From assembly GCF_039535095.1 (NCBI RefSeq), contig NZ_BAAAWN010000001.1, positions 434,001-498,000 on the forward strand: a stretch of DNA of 64,000 bases, written 5' to 3'. Shown here in pieces: positions 18,327-26,238 of the stretch. The position numbers and the translations under genes were made by a program. Source of the DNA: Arthrobacter ramosus (lineage in GTDB: Bacteria; Actinomycetota; Actinomycetes; Actinomycetales; Micrococcaceae). Under the pieces are notes generated by a model. That model searched no databases and was not told the origin of the DNA. It saw only the letters and a program-made list of their open reading frames with translations. Positions within the stretch are counted from its first letter, which is position 1; each line of letters opens with the position of its first letter.

Positions 18327-18395
18327 GATCGTGGGTCTGGGCCGTGGACTACGTCCCGGGCCGGAACGCAGCCCCCGGCCCGCACCCACGATCTC
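18325..18395. repeat. Palindromic repeat family B, copy 2
   Basis: Outer arms GAGATCGTGGGT (18325-18336) and ACCCACGATCTC (18384-18395) are perfect complements. The inner part is an imperfect stem. The right half matches the right half of the element at 17134-17189 with one change. It begins inside the stop codon (TGA 18324-18326) of the DUF559 gene. Confidence 0.8.
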
Positions 18396-18462
18396 GACGG
18401 CGGGCGGGCGTCGGGAGAGCCGGGAATTGCTTCGAACAGGGGAACCGTGATCGAGTGGAACC

Positions 18463-18954
18463 ATGACAGATCAGCCTGCAGCCCCGGAATCCCTGCCTTT
18501 GAATGACCTTGAGTCCAAGCTCGCAAAGTCCGGGCAACCCGACGCGAACCCGGTGGACGTCATCCTGGCCTTCCTGAACAACGAGGTCTACATCCTGAGC
18601 ACCGACTCCTTGGATAAGCCTGACGCCGCCGTGGAGCCGCTTGTCCTCGCCAACTCCGAGGGCCAGCCTGTCCTCGCTGTCTTCAGCCACCCGAGCCGGG
18701 TCGAATCCCACTTCCTCGAGGCCGCGCCCAACGTCCTGGGCACCCACGGTTCTGCGATTCTGGACAGCATCGGTGACGAGCTGGGCCTGGTGATCAACCC
18801 CGGCAGCGAGCACGGCTTCGAGATGGGCCCGGAAGGCATCGCCAACGTCCGCCGCGACTTCACCCGCGCCGACGGAGCCGACGGAGCCGACGAAGCCCCG
18901 GACTCAGCCGCAGATGCGGCCGTAGAAGCAGGCAACGACGGACCCCGGGACTAA
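18463..18954 (+). CDS. SseB-family protein
   Basis: A 163-residue protein with the SseB N-terminal-domain pattern: a helix (NDLESKLAKSGQPDANPVDV), strands with LAFLNNEVYILS, then LVLANSEGQPVLAVFSHPSR and a C-terminal GLVINPGSEHGFEMGPEGI. In actinobacteria these small cytosolic proteins have no assigned role; the name comes from a Salmonella secretion chaperone, whose function should not be carried over. The tail is acidic with a duplicated ADGADGAD stretch. Ppx follows 70 bp downstream. Confidence 0.8.
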   Translation: MTDQPAAPESLPLNDLESKLAKSGQPDANPVDVILAFLNNEVYILSTDSLDKPDAAVEPLVLANSEGQPVLAVFSHPSRVESHFLEAAPNVLGTHGSAILDSIGDELGLVINPGSEHGFEMGPEGIANVRRDFTRADGADGADEAPDSAADAAVEAGNDGPRD

Positions 18955-19024
18955 TTGACTAACCGCCGGCACGAATCGGCAGTCGTGTTGCTTCACATGC
19001 TTCGAATCGGGGAATAATGGCAGA

Positions 19025-20089
19025 ATGCGTCTTGGCGTCCTAGACATCGGTTCCAACACCGTCCATTTGCTTTTGGTGGACGCGCATCCAGGCGCACGCC
19101 CGGTCGCGTTTGCCTCCCACAAGCGTCCACTTTCGCTGGTTCAGTTCCTGGACGCCGAGGGTAACATCAACGACGCCGGACAACACGAGTTGATCGAGTT
19201 CGTCCTTGAAGCGTGGGAGTTCGCGGCCCGCCACAAGGCCGAGGACCTCCTGGCTTTTTGTACCTCGGCCATCCGCGAAGCGACCAACGGCGTCGAGGTC
19301 CTCGCCCGGGTGAAGCACGAGACCACCGTGACCTTGCAGGAACTGACCGGCAGCGAAGAAGCCTCCATGACGTTCTTCGCGGTTCGACGCTGGTACGGCT
19401 GGGGCGCCGGGCCGATTCTGGACCTGGACATCGGCGGCGGCTCCTTCGAAATGGCGTTTGGCCAGGACGAACTGCCCGAGCTCGCAGTGTCGGTACCGCT
19501 TGGCGCCAGCCGCCTGACCAGGGACTGGCTCCACAATGACCCGCCCACGGCCAAGAGTGTCAAAGAGCTGCGCAAGTACATCCGCAATACTCTCAAGCCC
19601 GTCGTACGTGAGTTCAAGCAATTGGGCCGGGCCAACCTGGTGGCCGGAACCTCCAAGACCTTCCGTTCGCTTGCACGCATCGCAGGCGCGGCCCCCAGCG
19701 GCGCCGGTCCGTACGTCAAGCGCGAACTTCACGCCACGGACTTGGGACTCTGGGCGCAGCGGATCTCGGCCATGACCGTCGAGGACCGGCTGTACCTCCC
19801 CGGCGTATCGGATGCACGGGCAGCGCAGATCCTCGCGGGAGCCCTTGTGGCCGAGGCCGCATTGGAAATGTTCGAGTTTCCCAGCATGGAGATCTGCCCT
19901 TGGGCCTTGCGCGAGGGGTTGATCCTGCGCCGACTCGACCAGCTGATCTTTGACGGCCCGCTGGCCCCGGCTCCGCATGTCGGGCTCGGAGGCGCGGTAC
20001 CGGTACCACGCTTGGGCCCCAACACCGGAACGGCCGCGCCCGCTGCAGTATCCATACCAATTTCCATCGCCGGGAGGCAGGCCAACTAA
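19025..20089 (+). CDS. ppx: Ppx/GppA-family exopolyphosphatase
   Basis: A 354-residue member of the ASKHA phosphotransferase superfamily. The phosphate-1 motif is LGVLDIGSNTVHLLLVDAH at the N-terminus. EELTGSEEASMTFFAVRRWYG and the phosphate-2 motif LDLDIGGGSFEMAFGQ (about 135-150) follow. The length and single-domain layout match the short actinobacterial Ppx (Rv0496 type), which hydrolyse terminal phosphates of polyphosphate and can be inhibited by (p)ppGpp. The ATG follows GGGGAATAATGGCAGA. The next gene starts 1 bp after its stop, so the two are cotranscribed. Confidence 0.92.
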   Translation: MRLGVLDIGSNTVHLLLVDAHPGARPVAFASHKRPLSLVQFLDAEGNINDAGQHELIEFVLEAWEFAARHKAEDLLAFCTSAIREATNGVEVLARVKHETTVTLQELTGSEEASMTFFAVRRWYGWGAGPILDLDIGGGSFEMAFGQDELPELAVSVPLGASRLTRDWLHNDPPTAKSVKELRKYIRNTLKPVVREFKQLGRANLVAGTSKTFRSLARIAGAAPSGAGPYVKRELHATDLGLWAQRISAMTVEDRLYLPGVSDARAAQILAGALVAEAALEMFEFPSMEICPWALREGLILRRLDQLIFDGPLAPAPHVGLGGAVPVPRLGPNTGTAAPAAVSIPISIAGRQAN

Positions 20090-20090
20090 C

Positions 20091-20927
20091 ATGAGCACCG
20101 ACGTCGAGCACTCCGAAGAAGACACGCCGAGGATCCCGGTGGCGCTATCCAGCGCTTCTGTCTATCCGCTCAGCGTCCATGACGCCTTTGCCGTGGCCCA
20201 GGACCTGGGGTACGACGGTGTCGAGGTGATGGTGACCAACAACGCCACCAGCCAGAACCCGGATGCCCTCATCCAGCTAAGCCATCGCTACGACCAGCAG
20301 ATCGTCTCCATCCACGCCCCCACCCTGCTGCTGACCCAGCAGGTTTGGGGTCCGGCATGGAACAAGATCGAGATGTCCTGCCAGATGGCGCGCGAGGTCG
20401 GCTGCAACACCGTGGTGGTCCATCCGCCGTTCCGGTGGCAGTCGAACTATGCGGAGAACTTCGCTGCCGGTGTACGCGAGATTGCGGCGATGTACCAAGT
20501 GCACATCGCGGTAGAGAACATGTACCCGTGGCGTGTGCGCGGCCGGGAGGCGCTCGCTTACCTTCCGCACTGGGATCCGATGGGCCAGGATTACGACGAC
20601 GTCACCTGGGACTTCTCACACGCCGCCACCGCGGGTGCCAACAGCCTTGAGGCGATACGGGCGCTCGGGAGCAAGCTGCGTCACGTCCACCTCACGGACG
20701 GTTCGGGCTCGGGCAAGGACGAACACTTGATCCCCGGTTACGGGACCCAACAGTGCGCCGAGGCGCTGCAGTATCTCGCATCCAACGGATTCGAGGGCAC
20801 CGTGGTTGCCGAGATCTCCACGCGCAAGGCCAAAGCTGCCGGTGAACGCGAGGAGTGGCTCGCCGAAACGCTTCGCTTCGCGCGCCAGCACTTGGGGGCG
20901 CCGCTCGTGGGAGCCTTCGAGATCTAG
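20091..20927 (+). CDS. Sugar phosphate isomerase/epimerase (AP endonuclease family 2 fold)
   Basis: A 278-residue TIM-barrel protein. Metal-ligand-type motifs include GYDGVEVMVTN, VSIHAPTLLL, VVVHPPFRW, IAVENMYPWR, WDFSHAATAG, LRHVHLTDGSG (with GKDEHLIPGYG) and VVAEISTR. The sugar isomerase/epimerase label is structural; its substrate is not known. It corresponds by position to Rv0498, between ppx and proC. The start at 20091 is 2 bases after the ppx TAA; the open frame extends further up inside ppx and is not used. Confidence 0.85.
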   Translation: MSTDVEHSEEDTPRIPVALSSASVYPLSVHDAFAVAQDLGYDGVEVMVTNNATSQNPDALIQLSHRYDQQIVSIHAPTLLLTQQVWGPAWNKIEMSCQMAREVGCNTVVVHPPFRWQSNYAENFAAGVREIAAMYQVHIAVENMYPWRVRGREALAYLPHWDPMGQDYDDVTWDFSHAATAGANSLEAIRALGSKLRHVHLTDGSGSGKDEHLIPGYGTQQCAEALQYLASNGFEGTVVAEISTRKAKAAGEREEWLAETLRFARQHLGAPLVGAFEI

Positions 20928-20944
20928 GTTCCGCGAGATTCAGG

Positions 20945-20961
20945 GCCCGACGACGTCGGGC
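20945..20961. terminator. GC hairpin after the ppx-isomerase pair
   Basis: GCCCGACG-A-CGTCGGGC is an 8-bp perfect stem 18 bases after the stop codon. There is no T-run. Probable transcript end for the ppx operon. Confidence 0.5.
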
Positions 20962-21041
20962 GGCTGAGTCGCGGTCGCGCCTGCCGTCGGACACGGCGCG
21001 GCCGGTTACCGCCCGCTTCTGCCAGCACCCCTTAAACGAGA

Positions 21042-21098
21042 AAGCACCGGCGGTCGATACGGGAAAATGGGGGGAAACCCGTTCGACCACCGGTGCTT
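21042..21098. other. Long stem-loop in the isomerase-proC gap
   Basis: Arms 21042-21057 and 21083-21098 pair at 15 of 16 positions. The 25-base loop contains a second nested stem (ACGGG/CCCGT, 21059-21063 with 21078-21082), giving a 57-base rod. It lies in the 351-bp gap between 20927 and 21279, where no gene is seen. It could be an RNA element of the proC leader, a small RNA, or an insertion remnant. Confidence 0.55.
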
Positions 21099-21145
21099 GT
21101 GGCGGACATCCCCATGCCCGCCTCATCACTCGCACCCTCAATGAG

Positions 21146-21161
21146 GTAACTACTAAGTTAC
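21146..21161. promoter_or_regulatory. Palindromic site upstream of proC
   Basis: GTAACT-ACTA-AGTTAC is a perfect 6-bp inverted repeat 118 bp before the proC start, in a locally AT-richer stretch. Operator-like; no regulator can be assigned. Confidence 0.4.
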
Positions 21162-21278
21162 GGAGCGATATTGGGTGCAGCCTGCAATAACCTTGGGAAC
21201 TAGCTGGGAATCCCGGTTCCCCTGCTGAGTCCCGGAACTGGTTCTGCAGCGGCGCAGCCGAACTGGCATCATGGAGCC

Positions 21279-22109
21279 ATGAGCAACCGAATCGCATTCC
21301 TTGGCTGTGGGTCCATGAACGAGGCCATCCTGGGTGGCCTTCTGGCTGCCGGAACGGATCCGTCGGACGTCGTCGCCACCGTACGTCGCGCAGAACGCGC
21401 CGCCGAACTGGCTGAGCGCCACCATGTGATGACCATCGCCGGAGCCGAGGAGCCAGACAACAACAAGCTGGCTACGAAGGGCGCTTCGGTTGTCATCTTG
21501 GGTGTCAAGCCTGTCGGCATTGCCGATCTCGCCCGGGAAATCTCGCCCTCACTGGCCAAGGACACCATTGTGATCAGTGTTGCCGCTGCTGTGTCCATCG
21601 CCCAGCTGGAAGCAGCCCTTCCGGCGGGCCAGCCCGTCATTCGCACGATGCCCAACACGCCCGCCAAGCTCGGCCGTGGAGTGGTCTCCGTTTCGCCCGG
21701 AACCAACTGCACTCCCGAGCAGCTTCAGCTGGCCAAAGACATCCTCGCCGCCGCAGGCACCGTGGTGGAAATCCCCGAGAAACAGGTTGATGCCCTGTCC
21801 GCCATCAGTGGCTCGGGCCCTGCGTACGCGTTCTACCTTGCGGAGGCCATGGCTGCCGCCGGGGTCGAGCTTGGCCTGGATCCCGAGCTCTCCCTCATGA
21901 TTTCCCGCGAGACCGTAGCAGGCGCGGGTTTTATGCTCGCCGAGCCCGGAGCAGACCCCACTGCGCTCCGCATCGCCGTGACGAGTCCCAACGGCACCAC
22001 GGAACGCGCCATCGCGGCGTTCAACGACGGCGGGATACCTGCGATCATCGCCGACGGAGCCCGCGCTGCAGCGGCCCGGGCTGCGGAAATCACGCAGCAG
22101 CTCGCCTAG
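21279..22109 (+). CDS. proC: Pyrroline-5-carboxylate reductase
   Basis: A 276-residue NADP-dependent enzyme catalysing the last step of proline synthesis. The N-terminal Rossmann motif is IAFLGCGSMNEAILGGLLAAG. TMPNTPAKLGRGVVSVSPG and the family signature DALSAISGSGPAYAFYLAEAM (about 170-190) follow, with the C-terminal dimer domain including SPNGTTERAIAAFNDGG. Full family length. In M. tuberculosis proC is followed at once by the BldC-like and bS22 genes; here 11.4 kb of other genes intervene. Confidence 0.96.
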   Translation: MSNRIAFLGCGSMNEAILGGLLAAGTDPSDVVATVRRAERAAELAERHHVMTIAGAEEPDNNKLATKGASVVILGVKPVGIADLAREISPSLAKDTIVISVAAAVSIAQLEAALPAGQPVIRTMPNTPAKLGRGVVSVSPGTNCTPEQLQLAKDILAAAGTVVEIPEKQVDALSAISGSGPAYAFYLAEAMAAAGVELGLDPELSLMISRETVAGAGFMLAEPGADPTALRIAVTSPNGTTERAIAAFNDGGIPAIIADGARAAAARAAEITQQLA

Positions 22110-22127
22110 GCTTGCCCCAAGAGTCAG

Positions 22128-22814
22128 CTACGGCCGCGCCGCGAACCGTTCCAACAGGTCCACATGTCCGGACACAATCAGCATGTCGCGGCCGGAAACT
22201 TTCGTGTCCGGCCGGGCGTAGGTGAAGTCTTCGCCCGGGGATTTCACGCCGACAATGGTCACGCCGTACTTGGAACGGACCTTGGACTCATCCAAGGTGA
22301 AGCCCACAGTTTCCTTGGGCGGGTACATTTTCACGATGGCGAAATCGTCGTCGAACTCGATGAAGTCCAGCATGCGCCCGGAGACCAGGTGTGCTGCACG
22401 GACGCCGGCGTCGGCCTCGGGGTAGATGACGTGGTTTGCGCCTATGCGGGTGAGGATCTTGCCGTGCGAGGCCGTGATGGCTTTCACCCAAAGGTGTTCG
22501 ATGCCAAGATCCACGAGGTTAACCGTGATGAGCACTGAGGACTCGATCGACGTTCCCACGCCCACCACGGCGGAGCTGAATTCCTGCGCGCCGAGTTGGC
22601 GGAGGGCATCGATGTTGGTGGCGTCCGCCTCGACTACGTGGGTCAGCACGGAAGCCCAGTTCTGGACGAGCGTGCGGTCCCGCTCGATGGCCAGGACTTC
22701 GCGTCCCTGCTTGACGAGCTGCTCGGCGGTGGCTGCACCGAATCGGCCCAAGCCGATCACCAGCACGGGCGCGTTGTGCGCCGGCCGGTTGGGGGCGCCT
22801 GTTGAATTAGCCAA
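22128..22814 (-). CDS. KtrA/TrkA-type RCK subunit of potassium uptake
   Basis: A 228-residue cytosolic gating subunit. RCK-N Rossmann motif VLVIGLGRFGAATAEQLVKQG is followed by VLAIERD and VVEADATNIDALRQLGA. The C-terminal RCK-C domain is PGEDFTYARPDTKVSGRDMLIVSG. It binds nucleotides and controls the partner channel. The start is TTG at 22814, overlapping the end of the ktrB-like gene by 8 bp, since the Rossmann fold begins about 14 residues on. The longer frame to 22880 would lie inside the upstream gene. Translational coupling probably sets the subunit ratio. Confidence 0.88.
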   Translation of the reverse strand: MANSTGAPNRPAHNAPVLVIGLGRFGAATAEQLVKQGREVLAIERDRTLVQNWASVLTHVVEADATNIDALRQLGAQEFSSAVVGVGTSIESSVLITVNLVDLGIEHLWVKAITASHGKILTRIGANHVIYPEADAGVRAAHLVSGRMLDFIEFDDDFAIVKMYPPKETVGFTLDESKVRSKYGVTIVGVKSPGEDFTYARPDTKVSGRDMLIVSGHVDLLERFAARP

Positions 22815-24240
22815 TGATCGGCCTCTCTTCCGGATAATGGAATAGCTGCCTGCGCTGGCGGAGGGCCAGGGCGGAGGCAAGGGTTATGGTGCCGATGCGG
22901 CCGGCGAACATGAGGGCGGCGAGAACGTAGACCCCCGACGGCGGCAGTTCGGCGCTGAGGTTCGTGCTGAGTCCTACGGTTGCAAAGGCCGAAATGGTTT
23001 CGAAGAGTACCCGGTCCAGGCTGGCGCCGCTGATGGCCAGCAGCAAGAATGCGGATGCGCATACCAAGGTGGCGCCGGCAACGATCACCGAGATGGCTAC
23101 CCGCATGGTGCCTTCGGGGATAGTGCGGCCGTAGACCTTGACGTCGTCGTCGCCCCGGGCCTCAGCGACGATGGCGAGGAACATGACCGCGATGGTCGTA
23201 ACCTTGATGCCGCCCGCCGTCGATGCCGAACCGCCGCCGGCGAACATGAGCGCGTCCGACAGCAGCCTGGTGGTTGAATCCATATGGCCCTGGTCGACCA
23301 GGTTGAAGCCACCGGAGCGCGTCATGACCGAGGCGAAAATGGAATGCGTGATCTTGTCCCCAAAGCTCATGTTGGCGATGGTGTTGGTGTTGTCCCATTC
23401 CATCAGGGCCCAGAGGACTGCGCCGGCAACGAGGAGGATCAGGGATACCTGGATGGTCAGCTTTGTGTGGAGGCTCCACTTCTTCCAATTGAGGCCGTGC
23501 CGTCGAAGCACCAACATGACCGGGAAGCCGAGGCTGCCGAGGAACACGCCAAGCATGAGCGGCACAAGAATCCACAGATCGGTCTCGTACGGCACGATTC
23601 CGTCGGAATGGGGTGTGAAACCGGCATTGTTGAAGGAAGAAATCGAGTAGAAAACCCCGTGCCAGACGGCGTGCCCGAAGTCCTCGCCGAGTGTCAGGAA
23701 CCGGGGAATCATCGCGACGGCCAGGACGGCCTCGATAGTCACGGAAGTCGAGATGACGATCCGCAACAAAGTACCCACTTCGCCCAAGCGTCCGGCGTTA
23801 TTCATGGCCTCCTGGGCAATGAGCTTGCCCCTCACGCCCAGCCGTTTGCTGACCATGAGTGCCAGGAGGGAAGCGAGTGTCAGGGTTCCCAATCCACCGA
23901 CGAAGATGCCCACGAGAATCACGAGCTGGCCGAAGAACGTCCAGTGCGTCGCCGTCGACACAACCGTCAAGCCAGTCACGCAAACGCTGGAAACAGCGGT
24001 GAACAAGGCTTGGTGGATAGGAGTGACCGAACCGTCCGCCGATGCCGCCGGCAGGGAAAGCAGACCGGTGAACAAGAGAATCGCGAAGACGTACGCCGTG
24101 AGCGCCAATCGCGCCGGAGAGGAGTTGGCGATGTTGTCGATGAAGTCGCGGATACCCGTGAAAATCCACAGGCCTCCCCGCTCCGGCTGGACGGTTTGCC
24201 AGCTGGCCGGGTCTCGGGACCTCGACTGGCTCTGAGTCAT
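22807..24240 (-). CDS. KtrB/TrkH-type potassium transporter
   Basis: A 477-residue membrane protein with four M1-P-M2 repeats. Selectivity-filter segments include SVCVTGLTVVS (first P loop), SSFNNAGFTPHS, GGSASTAGGIKVTTIAVM and TVGLSTNLSAELP. Together with the RCK subunit encoded just downstream it forms a Na+- or voltage-dependent K+ uptake system. The ATG at 24240 gives a basic cytosolic N-terminus. Divergent from acuC with about 110 bp between them. No c-di-AMP (ydaO) riboswitch was recognised upstream. Confidence 0.92.
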   Translation of the reverse strand: MTQSQSRSRDPASWQTVQPERGGLWIFTGIRDFIDNIANSSPARLALTAYVFAILLFTGLLSLPAASADGSVTPIHQALFTAVSSVCVTGLTVVSTATHWTFFGQLVILVGIFVGGLGTLTLASLLALMVSKRLGVRGKLIAQEAMNNAGRLGEVGTLLRIVISTSVTIEAVLAVAMIPRFLTLGEDFGHAVWHGVFYSISSFNNAGFTPHSDGIVPYETDLWILVPLMLGVFLGSLGFPVMLVLRRHGLNWKKWSLHTKLTIQVSLILLVAGAVLWALMEWDNTNTIANMSFGDKITHSIFASVMTRSGGFNLVDQGHMDSTTRLLSDALMFAGGGSASTAGGIKVTTIAVMFLAIVAEARGDDDVKVYGRTIPEGTMRVAISVIVAGATLVCASAFLLLAISGASLDRVLFETISAFATVGLSTNLSAELPPSGVYVLAALMFAGRIGTITLASALALRQRRQLFHYPEERPIIG

Positions 24241-24352
24241 GGCAGTGCTGTTCGCTTCTGGTCGATTGATTCTGCTTTCCTGAGTAGTAAACCACTAATC
24301 ACCCGGTGTAACGGGGCAGGTGGGTTCCCGCCGCTCGGGTAGCCTGTCATTG

Positions 24353-25564
24353 ATGACTTCCTGGGCAGGCCTCCGTCCGTCCCCGCTACCAACGACGGTG
24401 GCGTGGGATCCCGCCATGACCGCATACAATTTCGGTCCCTCGCATCCGATGGCCCCCGCCCGGCTGGAACTGACGGCCAGGCTCGCCACGGCGCTCGGAC
24501 TCTTCGACCTGGAGCATGTGTCCGTCCAGGCGCCCGAGGTCGCGTCCGACGTCGAACTCCTGGCAGTGCACAGTGCCGAATATGTCGCCGCGGTGCGGCG
24601 TGCAAGCGAAGACCCGACGACGCCGGACCCGGAACGCGGGCTCGGCACCGAAGATGATCCCGCTTTTGCCGGGATGCACGAAGCCAGCGCCCGGATTGCC
24701 GGTGGGTCGTTACTCGCGGCCGAGGCGGTCCTGTCCGAGACCGCGGTCCGGGCCGTCAACTTCGGCGGCGGCATGCATCACGCCTCCCGCGAGCGTGCCA
24801 GCGGCTTCTGCATCTATAACGACGCCGCACTCGCCGTGCAGAGGCTGCTCGACGGCGGTGTCCGGCGGGTCGCGTACATCGACGTCGATGCCCACCACGG
24901 CGACGGCACTCAGAGCATCTTCTGGAACGACCCGAGGGTCCTGACGATTTCCCTGCACGAAAGCGGCCTCTCGTTGTTCCCCGGAACGGGATTCGCCAAT
25001 GAGATCGGCGGCCAGGACGCGCTGGGCACGGCCGTCAACGTGGCGTTGCCTGCGTGGACGGGCGACGCCGGGTGGCTGCGCGCCTTCCACGCCGTGGTAC
25101 CTCAACTCGTGCAGGCCTTCGAACCGGAAGTCATCGTGAGCCAGCATGGCTGCGACTCCCACAAACTCGATCCCCTCACGCACCTCAACCTCAGCGTGGA
25201 CGGCCAACGCGAGGCGGCGACCGCCGTCGCGGGCCTCGCCGCGAGGTTCTGCGAAAACCGTTGGATCGCCACCGGTGGAGGGGGCTACAACATTACGGGA
25301 GTGGTACCGCGGACGTGGAGCCATTTGATCGGCATCGTGGCCCAACATCCCGTCCAGTTGACGGCTCCGGTCCCGGAGGCTTTCCGGAGCTATGTCAGGG
25401 AGAAGTACGGGGAAACGGTGCCCGAACTCATGGGCGACGGCGTCGACACGTGGTGGCGTTCGTGGGAGGTCGGGTACGACCCCGCGGATGCCGTGGACCG
25501 TACCATCATTGCCACCCGCAAGGAGATCTTCCCCCTCTGCGGGCTGGATCCCTGGTTCGACTGA
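24353..25564 (+). CDS. acuC: Acetoin utilization protein AcuC / class I histone-deacetylase-like deacetylase
   Basis: A 403-residue zinc deacetylase. Motifs: GGGMHHASRERASGFCIYND (catalytic His pair), YIDVDAHHGDGTQ (Asp/His zinc ligands), SQHGCDSHKLDPLTHLNL (third ligand Asp) and TGGGGYNITGVVPRTW with the active-site Tyr. AcuC proteins remove acetyl groups from lysine, classically on acetyl-CoA synthetase. No acs or acetoin gene is adjacent, so the substrate here is open. Start at the ATG 24353; the open frame extends to 24320 without a better site. Confidence 0.9.
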   Translation: MTSWAGLRPSPLPTTVAWDPAMTAYNFGPSHPMAPARLELTARLATALGLFDLEHVSVQAPEVASDVELLAVHSAEYVAAVRRASEDPTTPDPERGLGTEDDPAFAGMHEASARIAGGSLLAAEAVLSETAVRAVNFGGGMHHASRERASGFCIYNDAALAVQRLLDGGVRRVAYIDVDAHHGDGTQSIFWNDPRVLTISLHESGLSLFPGTGFANEIGGQDALGTAVNVALPAWTGDAGWLRAFHAVVPQLVQAFEPEVIVSQHGCDSHKLDPLTHLNLSVDGQREAATAVAGLAARFCENRWIATGGGGYNITGVVPRTWSHLIGIVAQHPVQLTAPVPEAFRSYVREKYGETVPELMGDGVDTWWRSWEVGYDPADAVDRTIIATRKEIFPLCGLDPWFD

Positions 25565-25662
25565 TGCGTGTTCGTCCAGTCGGTGTAAGGCTCGGGTCAA
25601 CACCGCGTGCACATGCGAAATAGTTGATGCCTTTTGGCGTATATGTCGCTAGGGTGGGAGGC

Positions 25663-26238
25663 ATGGTGACTGACGACGTATTTGCCGTCATTGCTGAGGC
25701 AACCCGGCGTGACATTCTGGTTTCCCTCCGCTCTGGGGATAAGGCTGTGGGGGAACTGGTGGAGGAGCTCGCCGCGAGCCAGCCCACCATTTCGAAGCAT
25801 TTGAAGGTACTCCGCGAGGCCGATCTCGTCAGCATGCGCGCGCAGGGACAGAAACGCTATTACGCGTTGAACCCGAAGCCGCTCGCCGGGATTGCCAGCT
25901 GGCTGGAGACGTTCGACGTCGGTCCCGCGAAGCCCGCGGCCGAGCCCGCCACACTGGCCCGCAGCCCCCGCGCACGTGCCGCTGGCCAGGTTGCCGCGGG
26001 CCAGCCGGGCACCGCGCGGACACAGCCCGACGGCGAGCCGCTCGGCACGTCTCCGGCGAGCACCGACGTCGAACGCTCGCCTGAAACCGTTCCTACCTCC
26101 GGAGCTGTTGCCTCCGTCGCGGGTATCGACGACACCATGCCGCAGCAGATCGGCCGTACGGTTGGCCGGGCAGCCACCAAGGCTGCGGACCTCTTGGCGA
26201 ACCTACCCAACCTGCCGAAGTTCGGGCGGAAGAAGTAG
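25663..26238 (+). CDS. ArsR-family winged-helix regulator with long disordered tail
   Basis: A 191-residue protein. The first 85 residues are a compact ArsR domain (FAVIAEATRRDILVSLRSGD, VGELVEELAASQPTISKHLKVLREADLV, GQKRYYALNPKPL). The following 80 residues are Ala/Pro/Thr-rich, without structure signals. The last 35 are basic and helical (IGRTVGRAATKAADLLANLPNLPKFGRKK). No CxC metal site is present, so it is not an arsenic or metal sensor. ATG at 25663 with GGGAGG at 25656-25661; the frame opens slightly earlier (25624). The tail could bind DNA or protein partners (inference). Confidence 0.82.
   Translation: MVTDDVFAVIAEATRRDILVSLRSGDKAVGELVEELAASQPTISKHLKVLREADLVSMRAQGQKRYYALNPKPLAGIASWLETFDVGPAKPAAEPATLARSPRARAAGQVAAGQPGTARTQPDGEPLGTSPASTDVERSPETVPTSGAVASVAGIDDTMPQQIGRTVGRAATKAADLLANLPNLPKFGRKK

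Noticed and set aside
22815..24352. c-di-AMP (ydaO) riboswitch before the K+ uptake genes
   Set aside because: The region between acuC and ktrB is about 110 bp and does not show the conserved ydaO core.
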